A DNA stretch of 64,000 bases. Origin: Halichondria panicea (taxonomy: Eukaryota > Porifera > Demospongiae > Suberitida > Halichondriidae). Position 1 is the first letter of the stretch. Every line of letters starts with the position of its first letter. The notes beneath the pieces were generated by a model. That model did no database searches. It was given only the letters and a program-made list of their open reading frames with translations, and had not been told where the DNA came from. Shown piece by piece: positions 9,428-21,149 of this stretch. The position numbers were made by a program, and so were the translations under genes. The stretch is taken from positions 3,226,169 to 3,290,168 of the forward strand of contig NC_087386.1 in NCBI RefSeq assembly GCF_963675165.1. Direction: 5' to 3'.

Positions 9428-11677
9428 ATGGCTACTCAACAAGAGTATGAGGACATACTGTTGTACAAGATGCTGCCAGCAATGCTGGCCAGAAGAAATA
9501 CAGAGACGGGCTTTCCACTAATGACAAGAGAAGTATAAGAGACAAAGCTCAAAGATATGCTCTGCAGCAACAATGCTTATACCTGCCTGAGAAGGACAGC
9601 ACTGGCATGCATAGAATGAGAAGAGAGTTGTGGTGAAGCAAGAGGAGAAAAGCAGGATACTAAACATGTGCCACGATGGACTGGATGGAATGCATTTTGG
9701 GAGAGACAAGACCTATGGAAAGGTATATTTATCATCATATCTTACAAAGTATAATTATATCTGTTTCATGCATGTAGGTTGCTCAGGATTTCTACTGGAA
9801 AGGCCTACATGCTAATGTCATACAGCTCTGCAAGCACTGCAACAAATGCCAACGAACGAATCACCAACTGGAGAAGCCCAGAGCAGAACTACATCCCATC
9901 CCTGTGACAAAAGTCTGGTACAGAGTTGGTATTGACTTGGTAGGACCTCTACCTGAAACAAGCTCTGGAAACAAGTACATTATCACGCTCTCAGACTATT
10001 TCTCTAAGTGGCCTGAGGCTGTCCCACTCCCATCAAAATCAGCAGAAGGTGTAACAAAATTTCTGTTTGACACATTTTGCAGGCATGGGTGGCCAAAAGT
10101 GATTCAATCAGACCAAGGAAGAGAGTTTGTCAACGAAATTAACACCCGACTTTTTCAGTTGACTGACATACAGCACTGCATATCAAGTGCTTACCACCCA
10201 CAAACAAATGGCCTTGATGAACGCTTCAACCAGACTCTAGTGAACACTCTCAAGAAGGTAATCGATTCTAGTACTGATGACTGGGATCAGCATCTCTCTG
10301 CTGCTCTTTTTATGCCTATCGCATATCAAAACAGGTAAAATTTTAATTATTATATCATGCATGCATATATTATTTTTTGATTGTAGGCGTCATCAAAGTA
10401 CACACCCTTTTTCCTAATGTTCAATCGCCACCCGCGGAAAGCTGTTACTTTTAATATGGATCAACGAGATGGTGCCGACGCTATAGAAGATAGAGGAGAT
10501 GCTGACCAATTGAGTGGAGAGGAGACTGAAAATGAAGAAGACAGAGAAGACATGGATGGAATTCTCCGAAGGTTGATAGAAATTCGTGACTGCTGTCACC
10601 TCAATGCCAAGGAGAAAATTGCTGCTGCACAGCAAAAACAGAAGCAGCAGTATGACAACAAGCATAACTCTTTGAAGGTATTATTTTATATAGCAAACTT
10701 TAGCTTATTTTTAGCCATTTTTGTCGTAGAGTTATTTTTGTCGTAGAGTTATCCAGTTGGCAGCAGTGTCATGCTAAAGAATATGGCCAATTCTCATCGA
10801 ATAGGAGGGAAAATGGACTGCACCTGGAAAGGTCCATATATTGTCCATAAGATCCTTGACAAGGGTAGATACGAGTTGCAGTCTGGGAGCGGCAAAGTAT
10901 TGAAAAAGTGTTATAATGGGGTACTGCTAAAGGAATACTACTCTCCAGGTAAAGTGTGGCTAGCAATAACCTCCTTCTGTCGTGTTCCTTGCTATATAAT
11001 TATGCTTAAAACATTTTACAGAAACCAACGATGAAGAAAACACTCTTCCTGGCTCTGAAGACAACCACTCTTCTCCAGTTAAATCACCTCCTAAGAATAA
11101 ACGAATGCCTGACGTACCCTCTCAAAATCCTGATGTACCCTCTCAAAAGCCTGACCTACCCTCTCAAAAGCCTGATGTACCCTCTCAAAAGCCTAACATA
11201 CCCTCTCAAAAGCCTGATGTATACCCTCTCAAAAGTCTGATGTACCCTCTCAAAAGCCTGATGTACCCTCTCAAAATCCTACCATACCCTCTCAAAAGCC
11301 TGACCTACCCTCTCAAAAGCAAGATAAGCGTGATAAGCGTCCTCTTGACACAAAAGATCCTTGCAAGTCACCTCCTAAGAAGAAACAAAAGAGTCAGGTA
11401 ATAATATTATATCATAACATGTCTATTTTCTTGGTAGAATATTCTGTATAAGCTGCATGTGTATATATCTTGTACAATTCTTAGACTTCTGTGTATATGA
11501 TTATAGGGAACGATGTGGCTGAAGACCCTAGATCTAAACCTCTTTGACAAACAAGTGTTGAGTGCAATAGGTGGTATGCTCTCAGACAACCAAAACATAA
11601 CTGTGGTTAAGGGAATTAATTACCCTTTCGCAGGCAAGATCCCCCTGCGCATGGCCCCGCCTATTACCATGCCCTAA
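9428..11677 (+). pseudogene. Ginger-type integrase gene, intron-containing and decayed
   Basis: The reading frame, interrupted by frameshifts near 9490 and 9628, encodes an HHCC zinc finger (H-DGLDGMHFGRDKTYGKV and, after an intron at 9720-9778, CKHCNKCQ). A retroviral-type integrase core follows: Asp in GIDLVGPLP, Asp in IQSDQGREF, Glu in GLDERFNQT. A linker and a C-terminal DNA-binding-like block (MDCTWKGPYIVHKIL) come next. Further introns lie near 10336-10386, 10677-10750, 10950-11021 and 11398-11506. Spliceosomal introns and the absence of RT or LTRs argue for a Ginger DNA transposon or a domesticated relative (KRBA2/GIN1-like) rather than a Gypsy retroelement. The final exon (11507 on) contains MWLKTLDLNLFDKQVLS, homologous to the lead-in of the Ulp1 exon at 1804-2609, and is then cut off. 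Confidence 0.75.
11107..11330 (+). repeat. 21-bp coding minisatellite (PDVPSQK)
   Basis: About nine tandem 21-bp units encode PDVPSQK-type heptads in the linker of the integrase gene. Near 11220 two extra bases shift the frame; the original PSQK frame is not restored inside the array. The linker continues with a basic SPPKKKQKS segment resembling a nuclear localisation signal. It occupies the same position as the exon array in the neighbouring transposase gene. Confidence 0.85.
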
Positions 11678-11932
11678 TTGATGAGATCTTACCGTTTGGG
11701 TGAGCACGAAGAGTAATACCCTGACTACCTCCCAAACGAGCCCAAGCACTTCCTCCTTATTTCTTTATTCCCTAGACGTTTATCCCTCAACCCTAAACGA
11801 AACTGATTCCATAACTACCAAATCACTGACATGACAAGGGCTAAGCTACGACTCAACATAATTATTAATACAATTCCCAATGCAAACTAAAGTTTTTAGT
11901 CCACTGTCTACTTTTTTCGTATCGATTGACAT

Positions 11933-12679
11933 TCACGGGGGACATAACACTGCCGAAATTGAAGCTAAGTGATCCCTGGGAGTCCGAATGTACAACAGGT
12001 ACGCTGAACTCTCCCATCTACCCAACATTTTTATGGTTGAGTCGGGGACTCCGCGTGCCCCAGCTGTCGTTGCTGCACCTATACGAAACGAGTGCCCTGC
12101 ATAGTCTTTGGCCTGCAGCCCAGCTTTTGTCATAGCCTCCCGGACTGTATCCACGAACCGAGTTTTTGACAATAGGCGACCATCCACAAACCTGAACAAA
12201 AACCCCGGGTCTTGTCCCCGAATAGCTAGGTAAGACAAGAGTGCTGCTATTGGACAGAGCGGACCTTCGGCTCGCCCCAACACAATATCTACCCCTTTTC
12301 GAAGGGGGTCTGTCTTCGATGCTTTCAGACGTAGTTTTAGGATGGAGGGGTTGGACAAACTGTCTATCGACACGTCTGCTAAATTCATATGGACCGCCGG
12401 ATCGTACCCTGCGTCTGAAGGGACAGTGATTTCCCCGGACCGAAAAAAGCCAAAGAACGCCACACAGCAAGCTGCCCATATCATGATATGGTCTGAGTTT
12501 GACCTATCATATTCCCAGATTGCCCGCAACTTCAGCAAAATTTCCGGAGTAATGGGCAACCAAATCTTAGGTTGCTTATTCGCATGCTTCAATTGGTAGG
12601 TTCTGATGCCTCTAATCACCCCTTCCAGCTTAGGCATTGAGCTTATTTTTGGGTCTGGCATGTCTTGTGCAATTTGCAT
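11933..12679 (-). CDS. Tyrosine recombinase of DIRS-like element
   Basis: This is a 248-residue open segment of the lambda-integrase/XerD fold. Visible catalytic residues are Arg in FFGFFRSGEIT, the H-x-x-R pair in YAGHSFRIGAATT, and the Tyr nucleophile region SSAYLLYIRTPRD near the C-terminus. In DIRS elements this enzyme integrates a circular cDNA without target duplication, in place of a DDE integrase. The stretch is open, unlike the upstream RT. An upstream segment on the minus strand (12690-13007) contains diverged N-terminal recombinase sequence interrupted by frameshifts. Confidence 0.85.
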   Translation of the reverse strand: MQIAQDMPDPKISSMPKLEGVIRGIRTYQLKHANKQPKIWLPITPEILLKLRAIWEYDRSNSDHIMIWAACCVAFFGFFRSGEITVPSDAGYDPAVHMNLADVSIDSLSNPSILKLRLKASKTDPLRKGVDIVLGRAEGPLCPIAALLSYLAIRGQDPGFLFRFVDGRLLSKTRFVDTVREAMTKAGLQAKDYAGHSFRIGAATTAGARGVPDSTIKMLGRWESSAYLLYIRTPRDHLASISAVLCPP

Positions 12680-13091
12680 GTTTCGAATTGCCGACAGGTA
12701 TAACCTTTAATGGACCTATGTGAAATGCCACTTCCTGACAAAAATGACACATATTGACATAACTGATATTCATAAACTGGGAGAGGTGCAAAACTATATA
12801 GGCTACAAAATTTACTATAACCTGCAGCATACGTTCGTTGGGTGAATTTTGAAAATAGAACTCCACAGCCTGGTCCAATGCTGCGATGCCCAGTCTGGTT
12901 TGGTTAGCAAGAGCAGCTCCACTAATGCGGGAGGGATAGGGGTTGCCTGGGGTAGAGCCTGTGGGTGGAGAGAATGAAATAGGATAGCATTGTCCCTGAA
13001 AGTGCATCTGCTAGGGTATTGTCTACCCCCCTGATGTGGGAGGCGGAGACTACAAATTAAAGTTAAAACGAGCTGTGATAAATGCCAAACA

Positions 13092-13580
13092 TCACATGAC
13101 GTGCATAATGAGTTCATCTTTACTCGTCCCTGATCTGAGGATTGCCACTAGATCTACTACCACATTATCACAGCGAAATCGTACTGACTTCCTCTCCCAC
13201 AAGTGCCCCCACATTGCTGCTGCAAAGACAACGGGGATCAATTCCTTGATGGTGATGTGATACCTCAGCATGCTAGGCGGCCATTGAAATTGAAACCAGG
13301 CTTCTTCCCCATATGCCCCACAGCCCCAATTCCCTGATGCGTCTGAAGTGACCCAGATAGTAGGGTTCAATCTGTCGAACCTGCATAACATAAACGTGCC
13401 ATTCCATTTCTGGGCAAATTCGCACCACCAGCGAATGTCTGATTGGGCTGATTTGTTTATTCGTATGTCGTTGTTTAAACCTTTCCTAGCCATGGACAAA
13501 TCAATCAGCCTGCGAAGGAAGCTCCTTTCTTGGCGAACTGCTTTTGAAGCATGCTGGAGTGATCCGATCAGAGACAGCAA
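13092..13580 (-). CDS. RNase H module of DIRS-like element
   Basis: The segment contains the post-RT connector (LIGSLQHASKAVRQERSFLR, RLIDL) followed by a DIRS-type RNase H: first Asp in WVTSDASGNWGCGAYGE, Glu in ITIKELIPVVFAA, and a further Asp in FRCDNVVVDLVAI. It would degrade the RNA strand of RNA-DNA hybrids during reverse transcription. It is open over 162 residues and lies between the broken RT and the recombinase. Confidence 0.8.
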   Translation of the reverse strand: MLSLIGSLQHASKAVRQERSFLRRLIDLSMARKGLNNDIRINKSAQSDIRWWCEFAQKWNGTFMLCRFDRLNPTIWVTSDASGNWGCGAYGEEAWFQFQWPPSMLRYHITIKELIPVVFAAAMWGHLWERKSVRFRCDNVVVDLVAILRSGTSKDELIMHVM

Positions 13581-13599
13581 TTCTTTTTTTTACCGGCTT

Positions 13600-14216
13600 T
13601 GCGACCCCTCCATGTTTTCAGTATCTTCTAAGGTTTTTTAGCTTGTCTTCTGGGAGGCGGATATAGTTAACCCCACCGAGTCCAATTCAATACCAAGGAA
13701 GGTGATGGTGGTTGTTGGGTCTACGGACTTGTCTTCTTCCACCGGTGTCCTTGTGTCTCTGCAAACCTGCCTGATTATTGCGAGGTTGTTCGCACAGCCG
13801 TCCTGTCCTGGCGGGCTTAGCGTGATCATAATCATCTAGGTAATGGAATAGTGGTCCGGCTCCCCTCTGTTGCATGATCCATTGCAGTGCGTCTGCCACG
13901 GCTGTGAAGATCAGAGGAGCTGACCGCATCCCGAACGTTAATACGTTATCCCATAGGATCGTCTCTTTCTAGTTCACTCCGAGTAGGGGTCGGTCCTCTG
14001 GGTGTATGGGCACATTACGGTAAGCCTGTCTGATGTCTATCTTAGCCATCTGAGCCCCTCTTCCCAATGTCAGCAAACAATCCACGACCTCGTCCACTGA
14101 CACGTAGGTTAGGCTGGAGAGTTCCTTGCCAATACCATCGTTTACACTGCATGCACCCGTATGGTGCTGACAGGTTAACGATAAGCCTCGATCCATGAGC
14201 CCGGTATGCAATGTAC
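13600..14216 (-). pseudogene. Reverse transcriptase fragment of DIRS-like element
   Basis: Two open pieces in different frames carry RT motifs: AKIDIRQAYRNVPIHPED (motif A, catalytic Asp) in 13969-14211, and PLFHYLDDY (motif C, YxDD) in 13687-13929. The SVNDGI block at the N-terminal side is typical of DIRS RTs. Frame changes between the pieces, and the absence of an upstream fingers domain, show it is dead. Confidence 0.8.
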
Positions 14217-14774
14217 GTATATCCTAACTATACATGTTCTAACGGATTGGAGTCATGCTCTCTCGCCCGCTTTCTTGTTTCCATGCTTTTAGGTGTTTCC
14301 CCCGGCCAATCATAGCAATTTTCACATTGCAAATGTTTTTGTGGGTCTTGTTCCCTTGAGTTGTACAGTATGTAGAGACGTGTACTCGCTCAGACAGAAT
14401 TAATATATATATATTGCTCAGAGAAAGACACGTACATTCCACCCAAAGGTGCATGTACGTACATCAATGGGTACATAAAACAAATCATGGGTACTACGTA
14501 CATTAAAGTCCAGAGTAAATAAAACTATAATTATACTTCCACATACACAATCGATACCTGTCAAGAAAGGCAGACAGATAAAATGCACATGCAGTTATGA
14601 TATCATTTAACTTCTGCAATCTTCAAATAATTATGGCTGATCGATATATCAAGCAAAATAATTATGATTAAAAAAGTTTACAGTAGATCTAAACAGTTGA
14701 AAAACACTGACAACGTGTTTTTATTGTTATTACTAACAAAGTGAAAGTGCATTGCATAAATTGAAGATGAAAGT
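14217..14774. other. Intergenic / 3' UTR of the adhesion GPCR
   Basis: No gene is supported. A tttatt at about 14720 reads as AATAAA on the minus strand and could be the polyadenylation signal of the GPCR that stops at 14775. A short TA-repeat lies near 14400-14415. Confidence 0.45.
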
Positions 14775-17700
14775 TCAACAGTCTGTTGTCGATAAACTAC
14801 TGCTTTCTGTAGAAGTTTGACTGTAGCTTTGGCTTGCAAACCCATTTTCATTATCTGCAAAGTATCATTTAAACGTAAAAGCTAGGCTCTCCTACGAAAA
14901 CCATCAGTACCTACTACTAAGCACCCACCTTCTCTGTATGGTGAGCCAATCATGCTTATTGCGTTTGAAGTGGTACCAGTTGTAACCTGTATGCAATAAT
15001 AATTGTGATAGGCATCTACTACCTAAAAAATATATTATACACACACATGTTCCAAACAAAAAAGAAGGCTAACGATTCTTCGGATAATATTCAACTGCTT
15101 AATTGGTGGATAATTTCACTTCAAGTGTAATCTAATTCTTGAGTTAATTTCCGACGCTCTGACGGATAATTAACATATTTTCTCCAATGATTTTAGTGTA
15201 AAACAAAGTATAGAAGCTGCCACTGCTTTTAACTAGCTTCTGTTCGTTCTAGAGTGAACTACACGCAGGAATTGACATTATTACATAAGTAGAATAGGTG
15301 AAACAAAACTGTAAATAGAATCATTTCTAACACTTTGAGCAAAAGGGGGGTTCCTTTGCTCCCTTGGATCTCCCCCTGTATTCGCCATTGCGTTTTTGCA
15401 AAAAGAGGGTAGTTGTCTTTCTTTTTTGGAACATGTTATATACATGTCATGCACACAAACACAATTATGCACATGCCTTACATTTATAGAAATGTCCTTT
15501 GCTGTGGTCAATCGACGTGCTTTGGAGGAAGTCAAGCAGCAGACTACCCTTTTTAGCACCTTACTCACCTATGAACCATATTGGAGTACATGCTTAGGGC
15601 ACTACAAGAGATATTATGCATGCTCGTCTCACCTGCTCATTTCTTAAAATATGAAGGACAAAGAAAAGGAAACCCTGCATATCCGTACAAGACAAAAGAG
15701 TGAACTGATGAAATCGAAATTAGCACATTAGTACCCATAATGACACTTACTTATTATCATAGTGTACCGTGAAGCATGCTCCGGTACAAACAAACCAACA
15801 ATAAGAGGTGGCCTGTTAAACAGGTTGGACATGTTCATGGAGGCCTTGGGTTTATGAGTGGCCACAATAGACTTACAGTACCATAACAATTAAGATTTTA
15901 TATTGTAGGTATTAGAATGCTAGAATGTACAAACAGCACAGCCAAGCTACTACTACAACCAAAACACTGTAGCAGACAGTGTCAAGCATAACCTCTTGTT
16001 AGATTTGTACGAGACAGTTAACGTGCTCACCTGTAAGGAGTTGCACACTGTGAACATCCATGCAAATACTGTAGTATTTTTATTGACTGCGAAAATTCCC
16101 AGTACCCAAGTCAGACCAAGAAGAGGCAAGAGAATCGCAATGGTCTTAATGGCAGACCTATGTATATCGAATACAAGAAAATATGTGAAAAGTGATAAAA
16201 AGCTAATCCTAGTTAAAGCCTACTGGATTTACCTGACTAGCTGTGTGGTGTTGACGCCCCTCTCTGCTCCTCCATACTTTCTACTGTGTAGCAGATTACA
16301 CACAGTTAGTACCAAAAACACACTGTTAACCTGCAGTCAAGAAAATAGATGAACGTACGTATATCAATATAATCATTCGCTTACACACACAATCAGTAGC
16401 ATGGGACCAACAAAAGCCCAGATTGTTCCACTCTCCGTAGACAGCCAGCAACTATACAAGGGACGAATGTAACATGTTGCATCCCTTCTATGCATGATTG
16501 ATTCAGAAACTCACAATCGGTCTGTTCCATACAGATCATGCTGAATCCCAACTGATACCGCAACAATAGGAATGGGCAAACCTAGCAGTCAAAACAGAGT
16601 ATGGTAATATTTTAGCGTGCATTAACAACTGCATGCAACTGCCGTTGAACTATCTATTATACATTACACATTCATTACTTGTATACTCACCCCAACCTAC
16701 AAGCAGAAAATAGTACCATCTCGTTGCAAGTTTTCCAAACACCTTGACTACCAGGATGTATAGCATGATCCCTTCAGCAAGCATCCAACAAAAGACACAC
16801 AGAAAAAGGTAATGCAATGCAACAGCTACCACTGTACACAGTAACTGTGTGAAAAGTGCAGTTATATATAATTGTAGCATGCACTGTCACAATTGACTAG
16901 TCATACACATGCATTCCACCGTACCTTGATACTAACTACACTCTCGATGCCTGCAATGAACACTACCAGGGCTAAGCACAGTGACAGACAGAAGTTGATA
17001 TGAATGTATAAAAGAATTCCTTTGTTTAAGCGTTTGCTGCATGGACAAAGTACACTTTAATCTATGTACAAGGTATTCACCACTTACCCGCAAGTTACGA
17101 GTATCAGCAAAGATAAAATGAGACAGAGAAGAGAAATACCAGAGCCTACGTAAGACATTACACTGAGAGCTTTATCTTCAACCGTTGCAGTCACATTCTA
17201 CAAATAATCATTTCATGTGCCATTGATTAAAATGTTGTCATTATACTCAGAGAAAACAAGTTAAGGAGTGACCAAGCAACATAAAAAGTAGAAATAGGGG
17301 TGGGAAGAGGCTTCAATATAAAGTGCATGCTCACATTGTCAGGTGGTGTCAAGCCAACAAGAACAGCAAAGGAAGTCAAGTGAGTGGTTGTGCAGATGTA
17401 CGTCCCATCAGGTGAAACCCTAGTAGTAATCCCTGTGGCAGACCAGTGACTGTAGGTGCAAGAACATACCGGTACGTACTATTTTGACCTTCCATACATT
17501 GTTTTGATGTCTAGCATCCTATACCGATGTCAAGAATATACACGTATGTATGGTGATACCCAAAAATTGAATAGTAATGGCTGGGTGCTCAACAGTTATT
17601 AGTCAGTATAATTATTAATATATTAAGCATACAGCATGTATAGTGGCTTGCGGCGATACCTGATATTGAAGTCCCAAAACATGCACGAATGATTCATCAC

Positions 17701-20700
17701 TATCTGTATATACAAAATTAATAAAATCAACATCTTATACGTCAGCAAAACTTAACTGTTCCATTAACTGACATCGGATTAAGGTGTAATTCGACAGGAT
17801 ACTCCTTAATAGGAAAGGCAGAATTGGCTTGATCTGGTACAGTCAGCATCAACAGACGGGAGTTTACAAACAGTTCAGTTTGGCTGTAGATCAGAAGTGT
17901 TGATGCTAATTGTCTTATACAGCCTACAACTCCCAACGTCTTGGTAAGTAGGAGTAACTCTAATTTGTTATTGACTAGAAATTAGGGCTACTTATAGGGT
18001 TTCTTTTAGGAGTTTGCACAAGTGGGGTGAAAATGTGGGTTCCAAATAATTAAGGGGGTGATTGATAGGAAATTTACTTGCTCCAAGCGAGTGATAGAAC
18101 ATTTCAAGCGGTGAAAATCACCCGCCAACCCGCACTAAAATAAACCTTGCTAGCCTAGGGACACAAGTGAGGAAAAACGTCTATGTGGTGTCACATCATG
18201 CCTGTGTATGCATTAATTTACCACCAAACAAACCTTCAATTTGAAAGCCATAATTATGCCTTAAAAAAATTATAGGAGTGTAGGAATGCAATCTACTCAC
18301 TTACATGTTTGAAATTTGATCCAAATAGAGTGGTAGAGCTTGGACCAGTGCAGTAGCCACAGAAGAAGAACAGTCTATACGCACGTAGAGTAAGGCAATT
18401 ATTTACACGTTGGTTTCAACACACCTATATTGCCTAGAGTTTGTGCACACAGCAACTGCACTGGTATTAGGACAAAATTCTTTGGTTCATCACTATTCAC
18501 TGTACATGAGTGGAATAAAGGTTACTTGATGAGGAAAGTAACAAAGGATATAAGAGCTTTTCATGACATATAACATGTAATGAATGATGCACATGTATAC
18601 TGTACTTTGTGGGAAGTATGCTGTGTAGTATCCATCCTTTATGGCCTGTGGTGTCACTCGCTCTATCAGTGCTACATTTAAAGCAAGGGATGCTCATTGA
18701 TGCGACAGATTTGCTCAAAACTTACAGAGGATATTTGTTCCAACAAACTGGAACGGCTGGTCAGTTACTTTTCTCCCAGCCATGCTCAAAAGCTGCTCCA
18801 TTCCTGCCAGCAAGGCCGAGGATGCACTGTTTTCCCCATTCATTGAGTTACGCTATGAAACAGATGATGTATTATTACAAACACGTACAGGAGCACAATA
18901 ATCTATTTTACTACCATCTTTGATATGAATGTCAAGGTAGTGTGTCAATGATGAGTTGCCCCAATGCCATGCAGATATAAGACTATTGCAAATGGGAAAC
19001 ATTACCCCACCATAATTATGATGTGCATTAAAGTGCTACAAGGACAAACACATACACCAAGCCCTAAATACATGCACACCTGTTGCAATAGTTTCCAAAC
19101 ACTTTGATTGTTGAGAATTTTGTCCAGGAGAGGCATAATTCCTCCATTTTGAAACAGCGTCAGGTTGCTTGTTTCGTAGGATTTAGTCAGAGACTCAATG
19201 ATCCTCACAGCTCTGGCCAGGGACTGCACATCCGATGCGTTACTCAAGCTCCACAGAATGGACAGGACTACCATTGAGCCATTAAGGTTCAAGTCCCCAG
19301 AATCCAATATGTTTTTTACGAGTGTGTCCTACAGTAAGTACATGTACAACTTCATTTAACAACCTCAGACAAACGAACATGACTTACATGGAACATTAAA
19401 AGATAATGTTGTTATGGTAAACCACGGTACTTACACAAAAGGTGACGTGGTTGAATGTGGTATGCACACCCAAACACCCACACATTCGAGCAACCAACTA
19501 AAACCGACATTGCTGTATTTGACACGTACCAACAATTAACTACATACCGGGTATATACTTGTCATAAAACGAAAAATAGCTTACACAGAGAGCTCCATTA
19601 GACACAACATCATCAGTGCACATCTGGAGACACAGGTTGAAATTCACTTGGTCACACAAGCTAGATTCCAAAATTGAGTCTGTGCAGTGAAATGAAATGT
19701 TCCTTTACCTGTCTAATTGCACAATGCCATGCAACAATGTATCTACCTACCATTATGTGTCCACTGCACCGGGAAAGATGCATAGCGGCTGTAGAAGGGT
19801 CTAGACGCACTACGTGACTGACATTGGCTGTTGAGTGTATTGGTGAGATTGCGTTGAAAGATTATCCTCGCTTCACCGACATTAACTTTGTTCCAGTCGC
19901 CGGAACACCTGAATAGTCAACAATAAACATATACCTATAACATTGCTGCATGCAATTAAGTGTTCATTACAAGTGCCAAACATAATGTGGAATTCTTACC
20001 TGAATGCTAGGTAACTGACAGATGAGTTTAGATCAGTCCTGTTAATTCCAGCACTTCGAATAAATGTTGAATTGCCACTCACTACTTCACAGAGCAAACC
20101 AACACCATCTAAACTAGCATTAATACTCTGTTGCTCACAAAATGGTGTTGACCCCCCAATTAGAATGACATCTTCTCCGATATCATTAATAGCCAAATTT
20201 TCTACTACAAACCATGAGGTGTTAGTACCTACTGCAGAAATGACTCTGCCAATCCCAGAACAAACGTCAGTGGGTGCTAGATGAATTTCTTTTATATTGC
20301 ATTCTATAATACAGAGAAAGAGGATGGAATCAGCACAATATTATTATGCAGACTATAATTATGCTTTGTTCAAACTTATAATTTATATGCAGCGCACTCA
20401 CCAACATTTTCCCATGAAACGTTCAGAATGACATTGCACCTCTCATACCCAGTTAACGAAATATTAGTGCTCTCCAGTTGTAGAGCCAGCCCCAAATATT
20501 CTTTAGTACCCAGTGCAGTACTTTTAATATCAGAATCTTCATTATCTTGCCCAGAGGATGACAAAATACTTTTATCTTCATTATCTTGCCCAGAGAATGA
20601 CAAAATACTTTTATTGTCCTCAGACCACTCACACCTGACTGCAACAGCAAAGTGGCTACAAGGAGAGTTAGTTGTGTTCATATCGAAGACACTGCACTCT

Positions 20701-20978
20701 ATGCCAGGAACATCGGAGGGGCCAGACTCAAAAAAATCATCAGCAGTTGAACAGAACTCTTCGTCATTGTCGAATAATGTAACATGCTTTTCATCTGCCA
20801 ATTTGTAGTACTGGTAGTTAAAGCAGAGAACTCTGTGCTCTCCAGGACTCAATGTGAGCACCTGAACACTCCCTCCAGGTATGGAATCCATTGGGCACTC
20901 CGGAATGCATTGAGTAGATGCAGTATTGACTTGCAGTACAGCCAAGCAACTAAGCACACTAAGAGCACGATGAAGCAT
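14775..20978 (-). CDS. Adhesion G protein-coupled receptor (class B2)
   Basis: This is a multi-exon receptor starting at the ATG at 20978 with a signal peptide (LHRALSVLSCLAVLQVNTAS). The ectodomain is Cys- and N-glycosylation-rich (exons 20402-20978, 20000-20303, 19751-19908, about 19583-19679, 19081-19328). GAIN-domain-like helices follow (18728-18840 and upstream). The exon 17335-17449 holds the GPS core THLTSFAVL, with self-cleavage expected between Leu and Thr. The 7TM exons are TM1 about 17090-17198, TM2 16924-17038, TM3-4 16690-16862 (CVFCWMLAEGIMLYILVVKV), TM5 16380-16480 (CWLSTESGTIWAFVGPMLL), TM6 about 16045-16125 (LPLLGLTWVLGIFAV) and TM7 15637-15681 (FLFFVLHILRNE). A Ser/Thr-rich cytoplasmic tail ends STESSSLSTTDC at the stop at 14775. 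No known adhesion module was recognised in the N-terminal part. Small exons between those listed are uncertain. Confidence 0.85.
20536..20613 (-). repeat. 39-bp tandem duplication inside GPCR exon 1
   Basis: Two units (20536-20574 and 20575-20613) encode DKSILSSSGQDNE-type 13-residue repeats in the receptor ectodomain. A partial third copy follows. The period is a multiple of three, so the frame is kept. The units differ at only a few bases, indicating recent duplication. Confidence 0.85.
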
Positions 20979-21149
20979 TTCTGAAAATACACTATCTAGC
21001 AGGATACACTACCACTATAGTACAGATGGCTGCAAAACCAATTTATATAGGAGCAGCCACAGTTTTAATATGGTTTCCATCCTGTTTGTGGCAAAATAAT
21101 TATTCATTAAGCCTCAGTCGTTACAAAATGGGATACAAACAAGGAGTGT

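Larger units (their letters stand above)
11678..14216 (-). mobile_element. DIRS-type tyrosine-recombinase retrotransposon, decayed
   Basis: In minus-strand order the region encodes reverse transcriptase (about 13600-14216), RNase H (13092-13580) and a tyrosine recombinase (11933-12679), the order and set of domains of DIRS-like retrotransposons. No gag-like region, LTR, aspartic protease or DDE integrase is seen. The 5' end is missing beyond the start of the RT fingers, and several frameshifts separate the modules. 11678-11932 is probably its 3' noncoding part, abutting the truncated end of the integrase gene, which suggests it inserted into that gene. The exact ends were not resolved. Confidence 0.8.

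Noticed and set aside
9904-10338. Reading the integrase as part of a Gypsy LTR retrotransposon or a retrovirus-like remnant
   Set aside because: No RT, protease or LTR is nearby, and the gene has spliceosomal introns, which points to a Ginger DNA transposon or a domesticated gene.
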